NCBI RefSeq assembly: GCF_016906535.1
Contig: NC_057372.1
Location: 1,407,501 to 1,471,500 of the forward strand
Length of the DNA stretch: 64,000 nucleotides
Direction: 5' to 3'
Origin: Rhizoctonia solani
Taxonomy: Eukaryota > Basidiomycota > Agaricomycetes > Cantharellales > Ceratobasidiaceae
Position numbers and translations under genes: made by a program. Shown in pieces: positions 1-11,796 of this stretch; positions within the stretch are counted from its first letter, which is position 1, and each line of letters starts with the position of its first letter. Under the pieces are notes generated by a model that ran no database searches, was not told the DNA's origin, and worked only from the letters and a program-made list of their open reading frames with translations.

Positions 1-905
1 CTCAGAACATAAAGTCAACGGCAAGAGTAAAGGGTTAGCTATAACCTTTGTTTGTGTACCGCTGCTGATCACTCATTTATTTACAGCATTTGCTATGTTG
101 AATGCGGTTCTTATGAGGCTGCAAATACCCTGAAGAACTTTTTCGATAACAAGTGAGTGGTGTCAGCCTGACCCACCATTCCATTCCTGACCTAAATTTT
201 TAGTGAGTTTCAAAACCGCCGAGCCGTCGCGACGTTCACTAGTTCGTCTCATGGCAATCCATTCCGAACACTTCCAAAGGGTGAGTTTGTCAAGTTAGAC
301 TTTTCATGGAGTTGATATTGAAAGGTACTGTAGATCCCCCCGGTCGAGGTGGAGGCGCTCCAAGGGGTGGTGGTATGGGTGGAAATAACCAGATACCCAC
401 TGCTCCTATTACCAATAACGGCGGGTCTCAGGGTCGTGGCGGCGGCTTTGGTCGTGGCGGAATGGGTGGCAACGCAGGCAACATGGGGATGATGGGAATG
501 AATAACCCTATGATGGGGATGAATCCCATGATGGGGATGATGGGTCGTGGCATGGGCAACCCTATGATGATGGGGAACATGGGGTAGGTTCATTATTGTT
601 TATTTAAACGTATTGCTGACAACATGTCGCAGCATGATGGGCGGGATGAACCAAGGTATGGGTGGTATGATGGGTCGTGGAGGCGGACCTGGACGCGGAG
701 GTGAGCTGAACGGATAGACCAGCTTAATAGCTACTGAACTTGCTTGGGCGCAGGATTCAACAATATGCGAGGTGGTGGCGGTGGTGGTGGTGGAATGGGT
801 GGTGGCCAGGGGCATATAAACCCTCAGTTCTTTAGTGGAGGTGGAGGGGGTGGGGGTATGCAAGACGGACCTCGTGCCAAACGCCATCGCATGGACGATA
901 GCTAG
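1..905 (+). CDS. RRM-type RNA-binding protein with Gly/Met-rich tail (5' end missing)
   Basis: The 3' part of a gene that begins before the window. Exons by frame are about 2-33, 87-152, 204-280, 325-583, 633-700 and 754-905, all with GT-AG introns. The first exons encode the end of an RNA recognition motif (NGKSKG, then ICYVECGSYEAA, then HGNPFRTLPK). The rest is low complexity, with RGG/GRGG boxes and GMMGMNNPMMGMNP-type repeats, ending in a basic tail GPRAKRHRMDDS. The RRM end resembles metazoan CFIm68/CPSF6, a subunit of the pre-mRNA 3'-end cleavage factor, so a nuclear mRNA-processing role is plausible. Other RGG-box RRM proteins would look similar. The family call rests on a short alignment from memory. 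Confidence 0.65.
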
Positions 906-1471
906 TCCCTCTGCTTGTCAGCTTGTTCTCAAAAGTCTCGTTCTCTTGTCATGACTGTCTCGTGATTCCTGCTCACGCCTGCATTTTTTGTGTTCTGGAG
1001 TACCTGCTCCGTTCTTAAAATAATTATTACATTTTGGTGCTCATAGATTCGTCATTATCCGCTGCCCATCGCGCAATGTGATGACTCATAGTGCTTATTC
1101 ACCATGTGGAGTCTGAATAAGGGGCCTACAAGGTTATCAAACGTTCGTCGAAATCCCCTGGTTGGGTGGCTGACAGCCTCGGATTCGGAAAAGGCCCGGC
1201 GTCATAGCTTGGCCTGCGATTCGCAATATGCAGTACGTATGCCATTTGGTTGTAGATCTGATCGTTGTCGACCGATCTGCGCCACGTCTCACTGGCAGAT
1301 CGAAGGTAGTGTAGATATCATCCAACAACCTTTGCTTGCATCAGCTAATTGGCAATCGGGATCGCGACATCGGGAGCACATTAAAACCTCTCCGGACCAG
1401 AAGACTTTCAAGCACTGACCCCATCCCGCTAATTCTTGGTATTCTCTCTCGTAGACTTTCCCACGATCACC
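906..1471. other. Intergenic, no gene seen
   Basis: About 565 bp between the RRM gene and the oxidoreductase. It should hold the 3' UTR of the first gene and the promoter of the second. Open frames here are short and show no recognisable protein. Confidence 0.5.
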
Positions 1472-2977
1472 ATGACCGTCGGAACCACTATTTACACTGC
1501 TGTCGTTGGGTGTGGTGTCGCCACCCAGCTATTCCACGTTCCTCTGCTCTTAGCTCAAAAGCAACTCTTTACTCTCAAGACCATCGTCGAGAAGGCTGGA
1601 CCCAAGCCTATCGAAGCTATTAATAAGACTTACCGCACCAGTATCAGATGGGTGAATGATATCCAGAACGTGATCAACGATGAAGATATTGAGCTTGTGA
1701 GTTGACGTTTGTTGCTAGGCCGAACCCACTAACTGATGTGTTCGTCGCTGTATCTTAGGTTGTCATTGCGACCCCTAACCATATGCACTTCAGCATGGCC
1801 AAGGTAGGCTACTATTCTTTGCTCCATCCCCAAAATTGGTTGGCTGATTCGGCCTCACCTGTCCGTCAGGCTTGCCTCGAAGCTGGAAAACATGGTATGT
1901 ATTTAAGCCAGCGTCTATGTCTGCGGGCGCAGTAACTAACGCCTTGCCCGGGCCTTGTAGTATTGGTCGACAAGCCCGTAACGCCGACTTACGCGGAGGC
2001 CGCGGAGTTGGCCCGCATTGCCCAGCGATGCAATCGTAAATTGATGACCTTCCAGAATAGGAGATTGGATGGGGATTTCCTTACTGTCAAGAAGCTCATC
2101 GAAGAGAAAGCAATAGGCGAAACTTATGAGGTTGAGTCTCAGTAAGTTGGAATGAATTAATCAGCCCGCTCGGGTCCCGGCCTTTGCCCTCCGAAGGCAT
2201 AGTCTCATTGAAACTGCGGGCTGACTCGTTGGATTTTTTTTGTTATTAGTTACGACCGACTTCGCCTGCAATTAAATGGCACTTGGAAAGAAGGCACCCA
2301 ACCAGGTTGTGGTAACACCTGGAATCTCGCACCCCATTTGATCGATCAATGCATGGTTTTGTTCGGACGCCCTGACAGTGTGATGGGGCTTGTACAAAAT
2401 GTTCGCCAACTCGGCCATTCTAATCTTGACGATTCGGTGCGTAAAGTTGGCATCGTAGTTTCGCGCATATAACTAACATGGTCCTATAGTTCACGATTCA
2501 TCTATACTATACTAATACACCCAGGCCGGTTACCTGCATACTGCGGGGAACCCTTTCTGCCGTTACCGCTAGGCCCCTACGATTCATTGTCAGGGGTGAC
2601 CAGGGTACCTATATTAAGCGGGGCCACGACGTGCAGGAAGGGCAGATGAAAAAACATATGAGCCCATGGGGGCCTGAGTTTGGTATTGAACCCAAGTCCC
2701 AATGGGGTGAAATCGAGGTTCAAAATGAAAATGGGTTTGAATTCGACTTGTGAGTATTTTTTTATCCACGGCAATTGAATCATTTTGTAACCCCTTCCCC
2801 AGCCTTCCCACGTTGAAAGGGGAATACAACAGAATATACCCTAATGTTGCTGGAGTGTTAGAAGGAAAAGAGGAGCCGCTTGTTAGATGGGAGGAATCCG
2901 CTGCCGTCGTCCAGATCCTCCAGTTGGCATTTCAGAGTGCTGAAGAGGGTCGAACATTACCGGTTCCTCGCGCATAG
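1472..2977 (+). CDS. Gfo/Idh/MocA-family NAD(P)-dependent oxidoreductase
   Basis: Seven exons (1472-1696, 1759-1803, 1870-1894, 1961-2141, 2250-2436, 2490-2749, 2803-2977) give 365 residues with every junction in frame. The N-terminus has the Rossmann dinucleotide-binding motif (YTAVVGCGVATQLFH), followed by VIATPNHMHFSMA and VLVDKPVTPTYAEAAEL; the latter is this family's conserved (E/D)KP motif. The C-terminal half is the expected alpha/beta substrate domain, with NLAPHLIDQ carrying the conserved catalytic-region His. Family members oxidise sugars, inositols or dihydrodiols in the cytosol; the substrate cannot be told from sequence. The length is normal. The start is the ATG directly before the TTIYTAVVG strand; an ATG 36 bp upstream is possible but adds unrelated residues. 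Confidence 0.9.
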
Positions 2978-3423
2978 GCGCATTGTTTTGGCCTTCTACA
3001 GGCTATATAAGAGTACTACACTTATTTCTTTGTTATGCTGTTTGTCTTTTTAGGTATGTTTTTATGGATGTAACTACCAGTGTTGTAATTCAGGAACGTA
3101 AATCAATCCTAATTCCATTTTGAGCACGTGCTAGAGTCTGGATCTGCATGAAGGGTGGCGATGCTGTGGCTATGTCGTGATGTTTGCTAGCCCCTGTCTT
3201 TGAATGTCTTGTTGTTGTCCACCATACATACGCATCACAGGTCTTTGCACGCGTCTGAGGCTCATATTGAACCGTGCTAAACCCAAACACTTATCTTCCA
3301 AACATATACATAAACGATCGGCTCTAACAGCATTCAACATCGCTCAACGCGCGCTCAAAACACTCTGCACTACCTACACAAAGACACAATTCTAGTTAAA
3401 AATTGAATGTTTTCTCGGCCGCC
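2978..3423. other. Intergenic, no gene seen
   Basis: About 445 bp holding the 3' end of the oxidoreductase transcript and the promoter of the kelch gene. No coding signal or repeat was recognised. Confidence 0.5.
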
Positions 3424-6400
3424 ATGTCAGACAATATGACTGCATATTGGCCGTGTCTGGCGATTCTTGCTGTGTTGGCTATTATAGAACCAACATTGGG
3501 ATACACGCCAGAAGCAAGGTCTGTAGTGTATATCTATGAACGTGGGTCGCAGCTAAAGTATCCAATCGTGTAGATGGGGCCAAGCGGCAACCATACTTGG
3601 AAATACTCTGTACGTTCACGGAGGCAAAGTGGACCCCTACAACGCGTATACCTATTCATCTGCACCGGGTACTAATGACCTGCTTTCCCTCGACTTGTCA
3701 TCTTCGTTCGCGACGTCCGACCCACCATGGGCATATGTCAGCGGTTCCAACGCTGCTTCCACAAGTCAAGGGCCGTCCGTCGCTTTCCATTCCCTTACAG
3801 CCTTTGATGAGAGATCCATGCTCTTGTTTGGCGGAGACGGTGGCCCTCCCATGCCATTACCGTCCGGGTCTGACTCGGCATGGTTGCTCAATATATCGGG
3901 ACCAAACACTCCGACTTGGATTAAACAGCCAGAAGGTTGGGCCAGCGAGCCCATGAGATCATTCGTCATTCAGCTGCGAGCTCTTTCGGTCGAGTCTGGA
4001 TTATTGGCGGAGAAAAATCTGACGGCTCTAATTTACCTGTGGACGGGAACTACGTATTTCAGCCATCTGTGCCGTCTTTTGACCTACTCTCAGTCAACAA
4101 TGCACCGCCTGTTCTTGTTGGACATTCCGCAGTAAGACTGGGTGCTAACCTTATGCTTGTTCTCGGAGGGTATAATCCCTCCGGTAATACTATGATGGAC
4201 ATGAGCACCTTGTGGTTTGTCGACACTAGTCTCCCAGTACCCGTTTGGACCACTTCTAATGCTTCGGGCGATGTACCAACTCCTCGCAGAGAATTTGCTT
4301 GTACGGTATTGGGTGATGGCAGGGTCTTTTTGCATGGTGGCGCCGATGCCACTTTGCAAACAGTATATTCGGATGCCGCCATCTTGGATGTCTCTCAACC
4401 CCTATGCGATGGTCAACCATTGGCGGGTTTGAAGAAATAGGGGCTCGTCGTAATCACATGGCCGTGGGTGTAGGAAGCCAAGTGTTGATTGCATTCGGTA
4501 ATGCAGCGTCATTCATCAATACCTTCTCGTCACTTATTCAGACTTAGGTTATGGGGTAAACGGTCCCTCATCTTCCTCGCTACAGATATTCGAAAGTGGA
4601 GATAATTCCTGGGGAAGTACATTTGTTCCTGTCTTATCTCCCACTCTACTCCCCTCAGCGTCAAGCCCTGCAGTAACCATCACTCCCAACCCGCCTACTC
4701 AAACTGTACCGCAAGTTTCTACTCGATCAGATGGGGTAATAGTGACTGTTTCTCAGCCAGTCTCTCAACCCATCAATACTCAGATTCCCATTACTTCTGG
4801 TGTATCATCACATGTTTCCGCACCCGGGCCCATTCCTACAAGGTCTCAATCGTCCCCCCCTCATTCTACGCGTAGTCATTCGTCTGGCACTCCATCGTCA
4901 ACTGCCTCTCCTTCCCCCACTGAAAATACAGATGGGCCTTCTTCCAACCTCACAAAGATTGCAATTAGTGCTGTGATTGCTGTTGTCGTTCTGGTTGGAC
5001 TGGTTTTATGTGGCGCATATATTGCTCTTCGGAGGCGAAGGCCAATCTGGAGGCGCGGAGACGGAACGGCACGGTTAATTAGTGGAGAATCTGGCCCATC
5101 AGGTGCACATGAAGGATATGGGGCGGATGAGCCCAAGGGTGTACCGGTTGTGAACTCGAGTTGGCAGGCCTTGCAGCCCCCCCGAAGGCAATGGACACTT
5201 CTTGGTTTGGGCACTCGCCCACAAGCCCGGGCACGGTTTGACATTCTACATGACGAGGATATCAGAGAATTTGGAGATATTTCGGCTAGTCGGACGGATG
5301 TCCGCCGGAACGGGAGTGTGGGAAGTGGTAGGAGCACATGGGGAGATATTGTTAACGCAAGTGCTAGTAGCCTTCGCGTTGTCAGTGCGGCCCTCGGTAT
5401 TGGACAATCTCCTCGCCAATCAAGCTATAGCGCCACACCACCTACGGCCCACAACACAAACTTAAGAGAAAAGAACGTTTCAGACCCGTTTCTCGACCCA
5501 TACAATCGTAGCTCGTGGACAGGGCCCAGTGCGGGTCCCTCAATCTCACGTCCCCGTACCTTCCGACAGGAATCCTCATCTAGCTTACGAGAAATTGTGT
5601 ATGCCAATCCTTTCGAGGACTCGACTAACGATCCACTTTTGTCGCGGAGTGAGGGTGATCAGGACGGCCTAAGGTCGCCTCCTTCTCGCGAAGAGCTTGT
5701 TAGTGCATTTCGTCAACAGGATCTCGAAGATCATGGCCATTACGATGATAGCATTATCCCTACATCCTTCGGGACATATGGTCTCGCTGCGCTTGGAAGG
5801 CCGCACTCAAGTTCCGACCTAGGCCATTCAAGCGGGTCAGTCTCATCCCATAATGCCACGATACTCGGGAATGGTTCCGCTACGGTCGTGGGCTCGACTT
5901 CCTCCCATGATCATCATTCGATAAGTTTACTTAATGCCACTCCCTCTGCACCAATTCGACGTAGCGATTCTTGGTGGTCTCGTTTCTCGAAAGGAAGTGT
6001 GCGAGGCGACCGCAATGTTCACCATGACGGCTTCAGCGTAGTTCGCAGATTGTCCCGAAGCTCAGACCGCCCACCCAAGCCGGATCCTTACATCGACTTC
6101 CGCGACCCAGCCCCGCCACCCATCCGCACAATGGCCCCTATCAGGGAGTCGCGTATTAGCCCGGACGCATCTCCCGCTGAACCTCCTCTTGTCCGACCAC
6201 CTAGTGTTATTATTGGGTCTGTCGGAGCCCATCGACGTTCCTCATCTTCTCTGGTAACAGTACAAACAGCGGATAGCGCCGCCCTGGAGCAGATGGGCCA
6301 ACTTGATATTATTCAGCGCGTTAGAACTGCGAGCACGCACCACACTCAGTCAGCTTCTCAAGACACTAATTCCGATTCGATCGAAGAGACGAGCTCAGCA

Positions 6401-6811
6401 CGACCATCGCGGAGGCCGAGGCTAAGCATCGTGCCTGGTTCTCCATCAAAGACCAGTGCGGAGAGTCGCCAGGAAACCAATACACCTACCCCTTCTCTAT
6501 CTGAGGACCATGGGACTATCGTAACATCGCCCACCGAAATCACGTCAGTTGGACACTCATCACCGATCAAGTTGACTGCACCACTTCAGGCTCGCCCCCG
6601 CCAAAGGAATGGCACTGTGGCAGAGCGGGTTGCAGATTATGAGCGACGTATGTCTCAGGCCAACAGTCCGACCACTCCTCGAAAATCCCCGGTTGGTGGA
6701 GAGCCAGACAGTGGGCGTCCCCGGAGTCGAGTTCGAGTTGAATACGGGCTCGTCCAGCGCCCGGAATTGTTTATTGCTAATCCAGATGATGCAACATCAC
6801 CTTCCGCTTGA
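3424..6811 (+). CDS. Kelch-repeat (galactose-oxidase-like) single-pass membrane protein, frame broken twice
   Basis: The first exon encodes a signal peptide (MSDNMTAYWPCLAILAVLAI). The second (from 3574) starts a beta-propeller with kelch motifs (LYVHGGK, MLLFGGDG, VWIIGGEK, LMLVLGGY, VFLHGGAD). After an intron at 4498-4547 come a Ser/Thr/Pro stalk, one membrane helix (IAISAVIAVVVLVGLVLCG) and an RRRRP stop-transfer sequence. A disordered, Ser-rich cytoplasmic tail of about 580 residues ends at 6811. The family is common in Agaricomycetes; its function is unknown, probably cell-surface binding or sensing. Two places need one extra base to stay in frame: near 3958 (SEPMR into IRHSAAS) and near 4397 (DVSQ into PMRWSTIGG). 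Both sides of each break are well conserved, so either the assembly lacks two bases or this allele is broken. Confidence 0.8.
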
Positions 6812-7259
6812 ACCAGCCCCGAGGCCCTTATAAACTAATTATAAAAATTGCAATCTGAACTTATTCCCGAACTATTGAACCGCATACATGCGATGTATCA
6901 CGAGTTTCAGTCTTTGTTTCTTCGTTCTTGCCAGAAAAGGGTTTATGATATCTATTTATGACCAGCCAAAGTTCTTCCTTGTTCTTCACGCGAGTGTGAT
7001 TGTAGTCATCTAGCGCACATACCACCATGTTGCATAGCATAGTATGTAGTCTATCTATAGAATTAGGTCGCGATATCCTGTACATGTGTGTGAAGCCAAG
7101 GACTGGTCGAGTTATATACTGGGTAGGTTTTGACAATAAATATAGCGTCTATTTATCTAGAAGACAACGCACCACACCCAATACCATATGGTCTTGTGGC
7201 TCAAGGGTTTGGGCGTAATCTAATCACGCATTACTGTGAATTTCTTCAGTAAACTAGGC
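6812..7259. other. Intergenic, no gene seen
   Basis: About 450 bp of AT-rich sequence after the kelch gene. It probably holds the 3' UTR. No coding signal was found. Confidence 0.4.
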
Positions 7260-7900
7260 GCTACGCGAAACAAAACTGAGCTTACATGGTTCGAAAACGC
7301 CTGAGATCGGATGTTGTGCATCTACGCATACTCTCTCGGCGTCAGCAGTGGTTCCCGTGCACACTGCTCAACTACGGCTCCATCTTTAACGTATACCACC
7401 TATGTTAAAACGATCAGTAAAAACCCGCCCACAGCTAGTCCCCAGTCCAAACAACAAACAAGCTAGTTGACTGTACCCACAACTGCCATAGTCTTTTCTC
7501 TTTTTAACCTGCGGAACCGTAACTGTTCAAATGTTTCCAAGAGGCGTTAGTAAATCTGTTCATAAGGAAGCTGGTAGTAATCGAAACGAATACTCCATTC
7601 AGCTTCAGGGTCCAAACTTGCACTGGGCTCATCGTACAGAAGAACCCAGTACTTTCTAGGATTCTTATGAAAGCGCGTGAAAGCTTTAGTACCATAGTGC
7701 GTAGATTAACATAGGCATAAATCCAGACCCAATATAGCGAAATATTACCTACCGTAAGTCTTTCTCATTCCCCGCGACTAAGATTGGTCGGCTTCGCGAA
7801 TCCAAAATTGGATTGGTACTGGTTGACACGGTTGTTTCGGCCTCCATAGACTCAATATTGATCTCAAATTTTAGTATGTGAATGCATCACGAAACGCGAA
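7260..7900 (-). pseudogene. Relic of an ABC transporter ATP-binding domain
   Basis: Read on the minus strand, this stretch follows the C-terminal half of the ABC transporter at 46.9-49.8 kb piece by piece, but in shifted frames. KFEINIES matches KFETNLEP. Then comes a ruined signature motif (LVAGNEKDLR for LSGGEWQRLA) and LSRAF. A Walker B/D-loop (LLYDEPSASLDPEAEW, near 7600-7660) is well preserved. It is followed by LLETFEQLR, EKTMAVVG, VVYVKDGAVVEQ and NIRSQAF. Between REYA and MHNIRSQAF an in-frame TAG (near 7315-7325) stands where the intact copy has Lys. No Walker A or membrane part was found. With the signature lost, several frame changes and a stop, it cannot make a working pump. Confidence 0.75.
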
Positions 7901-8116
7901 TACACATCCCCATCAGACTCATTTTATATTGATTTTCGTAAAATGGATTGATTCACTGTGACCGGGCTTTAGCCTCGACGGTAAACGAATAAAGTTGTTA
8001 GTATAATTGATGGGTCTCACGAATTGTTAAGCGCGCAAAAAGGGTTCTGGGTCCTTTGCAGGATCACCTTGGGATTATTCGGGCCAGAGCTTACTTGCAT
8101 CTTTCAACTCGTACGA

Positions 8117-8122
8117 CACGTG
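8117..8122. promoter_or_regulatory. CACGTG E-box upstream of ERG28
   Basis: A CACGTG core lies 87 bp before the ERG28 start codon. The same hexamer occurs 40-120 bp before four other start codons in this window, so a bHLH/bZIP-type factor site is plausible. Confidence 0.4.
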
Positions 8123-8208
8123 TAAAGTACCAGGCATTCTTCCTAAAAAAAAACTGACCTTTCATTGACGCGTTTTCCGAGTAAATAGATACCACTTTCA
8201 GCCTGAAA

Positions 8209-8853
8209 ATGTCTTTATTCAGCTGTAAGCTCATGACTGCTCAGTCTGACGCGTTTCACGAACCAAATATGCTTCTTCAGTACTTCCTCAGGCAGCCGGG
8301 CTTCTTCCCAAATGGCAACTTGTGGTGTCATCTCTTGCAGTCTTCAATACTGTACAAAACTTTGTGACTCTAAGCCTTACCAAGCGAATTTACAGCAAAC
8401 AACCACAAAATGGTATGTCGCTTTTCCCTTCACGCCCGATGTACTCGGACATATTTTCTATATAGTCACAGCTCTTCAATCACGCACGTTCGCAATCTGG
8501 ACACTCACATCTGCAATTCTGCGATTTTACTGTGCGTATCATGTGAATGAAAAAGTGTACGTATTTCACCTGCCATCATCAAAACAAACCAAGTTTACTG
8601 ACACGTATTCCAAATGGCAGCGTGTACGACTTGACGATGTGGACCTATGTCCTCGCATTTGGCCACTTTACGTCCGAGTTTCTCATCTTCCGTACTGCGG
8701 GACTCGGACCGGGACTTCTGAGCCCAATGATCGTCTCGAGTACGTCGCTTTGCTCCTCGACTGAAGATTGACGTACAGGAACTAAAATGTTTCATGTTAG
8801 CAACTTCGTTCATATGGATGTGGAGCCAATACGACTTTTACGTCTCGCGATAA
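8209..8853 (+). CDS. ERG28: Ergosterol biosynthesis scaffold protein Erg28
   Basis: Five exons (8209-8224, 8281-8412, 8466-8556, 8621-8739, 8801-8853) give 136 residues, the usual Erg28 length. Family hallmarks in order are LLPKWQLVVSSLAVFNTVQN, LQSRTFAIWTLTSAILRFYC, the AYHVNEK stretch, VYDLTMWTYVLAFGHFTSEF and LIFRTAGLGPG, ending SFIWMWSQYDFYVSR. Erg28 is an ER membrane protein that tethers the C-4 demethylation enzymes (Erg25, Erg26, Erg27) to Erg6; it is not itself an enzyme. The hydrophobic segments fit four membrane helices. The third intron uses the second of two adjacent GT sites (at 8557), fixed by the conserved KVVYDLTMW frame. The first exon is only 16 nt. Confidence 0.95.
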
Positions 8854-9612
8854 GATTTTTCAGCATAGTGTATGGTAGTCTGTCGATCCTGATCTCAGTC
8901 AGCTTCGTCGAAATGCAGCTAGTTTGTTCTATAACGCATTGCATCGGCCCGATGTGGCTGGAATGCACCTGTTCTCGGGGTGGGTCGGGTGAAACGTTCT
9001 CGCTTGCTAGTGCACTCGGCTTATTTGGTGAGTTACGCGCTCATATAATGGATGTAAAGTTCGCACCCCGCACTTCGGCGGCGCCGGCGGTTGACAAGAT
9101 CCACCGCAGAAAACCTCTGCAGTGGTCGCATGACCAGGCACATCGTCTCGGACTTAGACCAAGGCGTAAATCAAAGTCCACTTCTAGGATGCCGAGCTAT
9201 TGTATAGGCCCAGAAAAATCTCATTGGAGCTCCGGTGTATTACCCCAAATGGGTATGGGACAATGCGCCGTCTCGAGCCAAAGTTTTCTAGGCTTCGGCG
9301 TACAAACCACCCGAACCAAATCCTAAGGAAAGTCAGCAGAGAGAATGGCTGTGAAGGTTTAGTTGGTAAAAAAAACAAGTCCCATGCTGCTGGTGAGTTC
9401 AAAACTCTGGGATTCCAACTGGTGTAGCTGTTTGGACCGTAAGTTCATCAGAATTCATTCTCCTATATGCTCCAAAGCGTGCACATCGCTGGATCAATGG
9501 CCCCCTAGGCTGGATCAAAACCTACAATACATGCCATGCTGTTATCTGTGGTCCGTACTTCCTATCCCAACTATCCTGGTAGTGTACCGCTTCTCCGCCC
9601 AGCCTGCTTTCC
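8854..9612. other. Convergent intergenic region, no confident gene
   Basis: About 760 bp between the 3' ends of ERG28 and CTU2. Plus-strand frames between 9200 and 9580 look faintly protein-like (for example LLYAPKRAHRWINGPLGW), but they would need a 35-nt intron and match nothing I recognise. No gene is called. Confidence 0.4.
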
Positions 9613-11577
9613 TCACTCGGATTCGAGCAAGTAATCTCGGAGCACATTCTCCGGCCGAACCCATACAGGAAGGGCAACTTGATCAATCGTATGCTTAGGT
9701 ACTGGAACCCGGCCTCGACTCGTGAGCTGGGTATGGCATGCGTAGCAAAGAAGAGGTGCAAGCGTCGGAGTCGTGCTGCTCAGAATCGGTTCGGTCGTCT
9801 GCCTCGATCCGCTCTCAGGGGGTAGAAGCGATTCGTTGGTGCTCACAGAATCGGATCCGGGGTGCGTGTCAGAGCGGGGATGACCGCCTTCGGGATTCAC
9901 CGCACTCGAGGACAGGGGGGACTCCCTGAGCTCTGGTTCAAACGTGCGGATTGCGATTTGTGCCTTCCAAGCTTGAACTCCTGGTTGGATGGGTCTGACA
10001 AGAAATTATACGTCAGCTTAATTATAGAGGTTTAGTGCTGATCATTCCCCGCACGTATATCAAGGGAGAGAAACAGCATACACGTCTGACAAGCAGAAAA
10101 ATCAAATGCCAAACAAGCGTTAAGGAAAGATCGACGAGATTGATGGTATTTCAAAGAGAATAAAGTGACCTTGTTAGATCGGGACTTACCGTGCACATAA
10201 TGGACAGTTCGAATCGCTCGTCCCACCCTTGGGCGCCAGCTTTTCGCACGTTCGGGCGATTGTATGTACCGTGGAAGGAAAGTCCCGATCCAGCCCAGTG
10301 ATAAAGGCTGACCATGACTTGTTTGGTGTTTGTATCTAAGATCGAGTGGAATAGCCACGAACCTTTAGTGAGCCTTGTAATGCCGTTATCCTCGCGTGCC
10401 ATTACAGTTGCAGGCATAATTTCGACCCGGCGCCACCAACACCCAGCCGCTACTTCTTTGTCTGTAATTTCTCTAAGCGACCTGACGATCCTTATGCCTT
10501 CCCAGGTTTCTTCTCCAACTTGGCGTATCGAAAACCCGGCACCAGTTGCCACCGCATCTAGGAGATCCACGGCGTACGATGTCAAGGATCCACCCAAGAG
10601 GAGATGAGAAGACTTGGTATGTCGAGCCGTGTACTGAAGGAGAAGCCGAGTGATGTTGCGAAGGGCTGTAGTACGCGCTGAAGAGGAAGGCTGAGATGAC
10701 AGGTAAAGGTGAAGGGCTTCAGTTGGGTTTGTTTCTGGAGGCAAACGAGTAGCTGGTAGGTCTACGCGGAAAAGATCAGGAATGATCGACAAGGCTGAAC
10801 TCGCTTTAAACACCTTCAGAACTGACATCGATGCCAACTGAGCTCTCACGCAAAGGAAAGCCGACAGAGTTTGCCCAGTTAGGGTCGAATGCATTTTCTA
10901 TGCGCAAAGGGATAAACGTAAAATGAGGATAACGAGCTACCAGCCGACGGGCATCTTCTGTTCTATCTGAGTCTACTAACACCGGTTCCTTAATGAGTGG
11001 CTTAAGGATCCAATAGTGCCACGACGTACCCCAGGGTATGCGGCTGAAATGTCAATAAAGGCAACACGAGCGGTTGGCCAGACATTCTCTCTCTTGGATT
11101 TTGCCTTTGTTCCTCGAGCAGGGTCGAGTCGGGCTGGGGTAAAGTAGTTTTCGTGGACCAAGTCAAGAGAAGAGAGGATCCTGAGCCACCAGAGAACCCA
11201 ACCAGGAGATCACCGGCAGCCTTAAGAACCGGTCGAAGAGAGACCCCCCGCGAGCCTGGGGCGGGCCGGGCTGAGGTGGGTTGATCGTGGGTTCGAGACA
11301 CCGACGGAACTTGTGGCCCAACTGAGTCACAAAGCATTCCCTGGCGAGAGTTTAAGTACACAAGCCACAGACGGAGAGAGAGTATACCTTGCCTGCAATA
11401 GACCGAGTGCCTGATGACAATGCTCGCCGGAAGATCCGGATTCCTACAGCGGACACAGACAGGATCCCTGTCATACTTGGGCTTTCCTAAAGCGACTGAG
11501 TCGAGGAGGATATATGCACTATTTATGCACTTACGAGGCATGAGTTCTGGCCTGGCTGATGGGTCTTCGCACGACAT
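9613..11577 (-). CDS. CTU2: Cytoplasmic tRNA 2-thiolation protein 2 (Ncs2/Ctu2)
   Basis: Ctu2 partners Ctu1/Ncs6 to thiolate wobble U34 of Lys, Glu and Gln tRNAs, using sulfur from Urm1. Reading down the minus strand: the start (MSCEDPSARPELMP), CVRC and YCREC zinc-type cysteine pairs, the PP-loop-like LLVGFSGGSGSSLLL, DLVHENYF, VAFIDISAAYPG, DLPATRLPPETNPTEAL, SSHLLLGGSLTSYAVDLL, RSLREITDKEVA and CPLC. After a variable Ser/Pro linker come YACHTQL and the C-terminus LRDYLLESE. The intron at 11341-11392 has a GC donor, fixed by the YCREC motif. One base seems missing near 11164-11172, between SSLLL and DLVHENYF. The gene is divergent from MED19, with 219 bp between start codons. Confidence 0.92.
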
Positions 11578-11796
11578 GGTGGACGAATGGAGCAAAGTCG
11601 GGAGTGATTTACCAATTGGAAACGAAATTGTGGCCGGTGTCAGGGTCTAGCTTGGTTGGGGTCCTTCTGAACAGCGCGACCACCGAGGTTGCAATTGCTC
11701 ACAGCCATCGTCATTGTCTCGCACGGCTCCTGGACTGGCATACGACTGGGACGAGAGAACAAGATAAATACGAACATTAATATTGATTATTCGTCG

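Noticed and set aside
3936..3973. A 38-nt intron to explain the first kelch frame change
   Set aside because: Much shorter than other introns here, and it would delete the conserved RHS part of the kelch motif; a missing base fits better.
9184..9698. Overlapping open frames on both strands between ERG28 and CTU2
   Set aside because: No recognisable family, needs a 35-nt intron, and lies where two 3' UTRs are expected.
10802..10853. Apparent frame shift in CTU2 between VGIDVSSE and DLPATRLP
   Set aside because: A normal 52-nt GT-AG intron with a pyrimidine-rich 3' end explains it.
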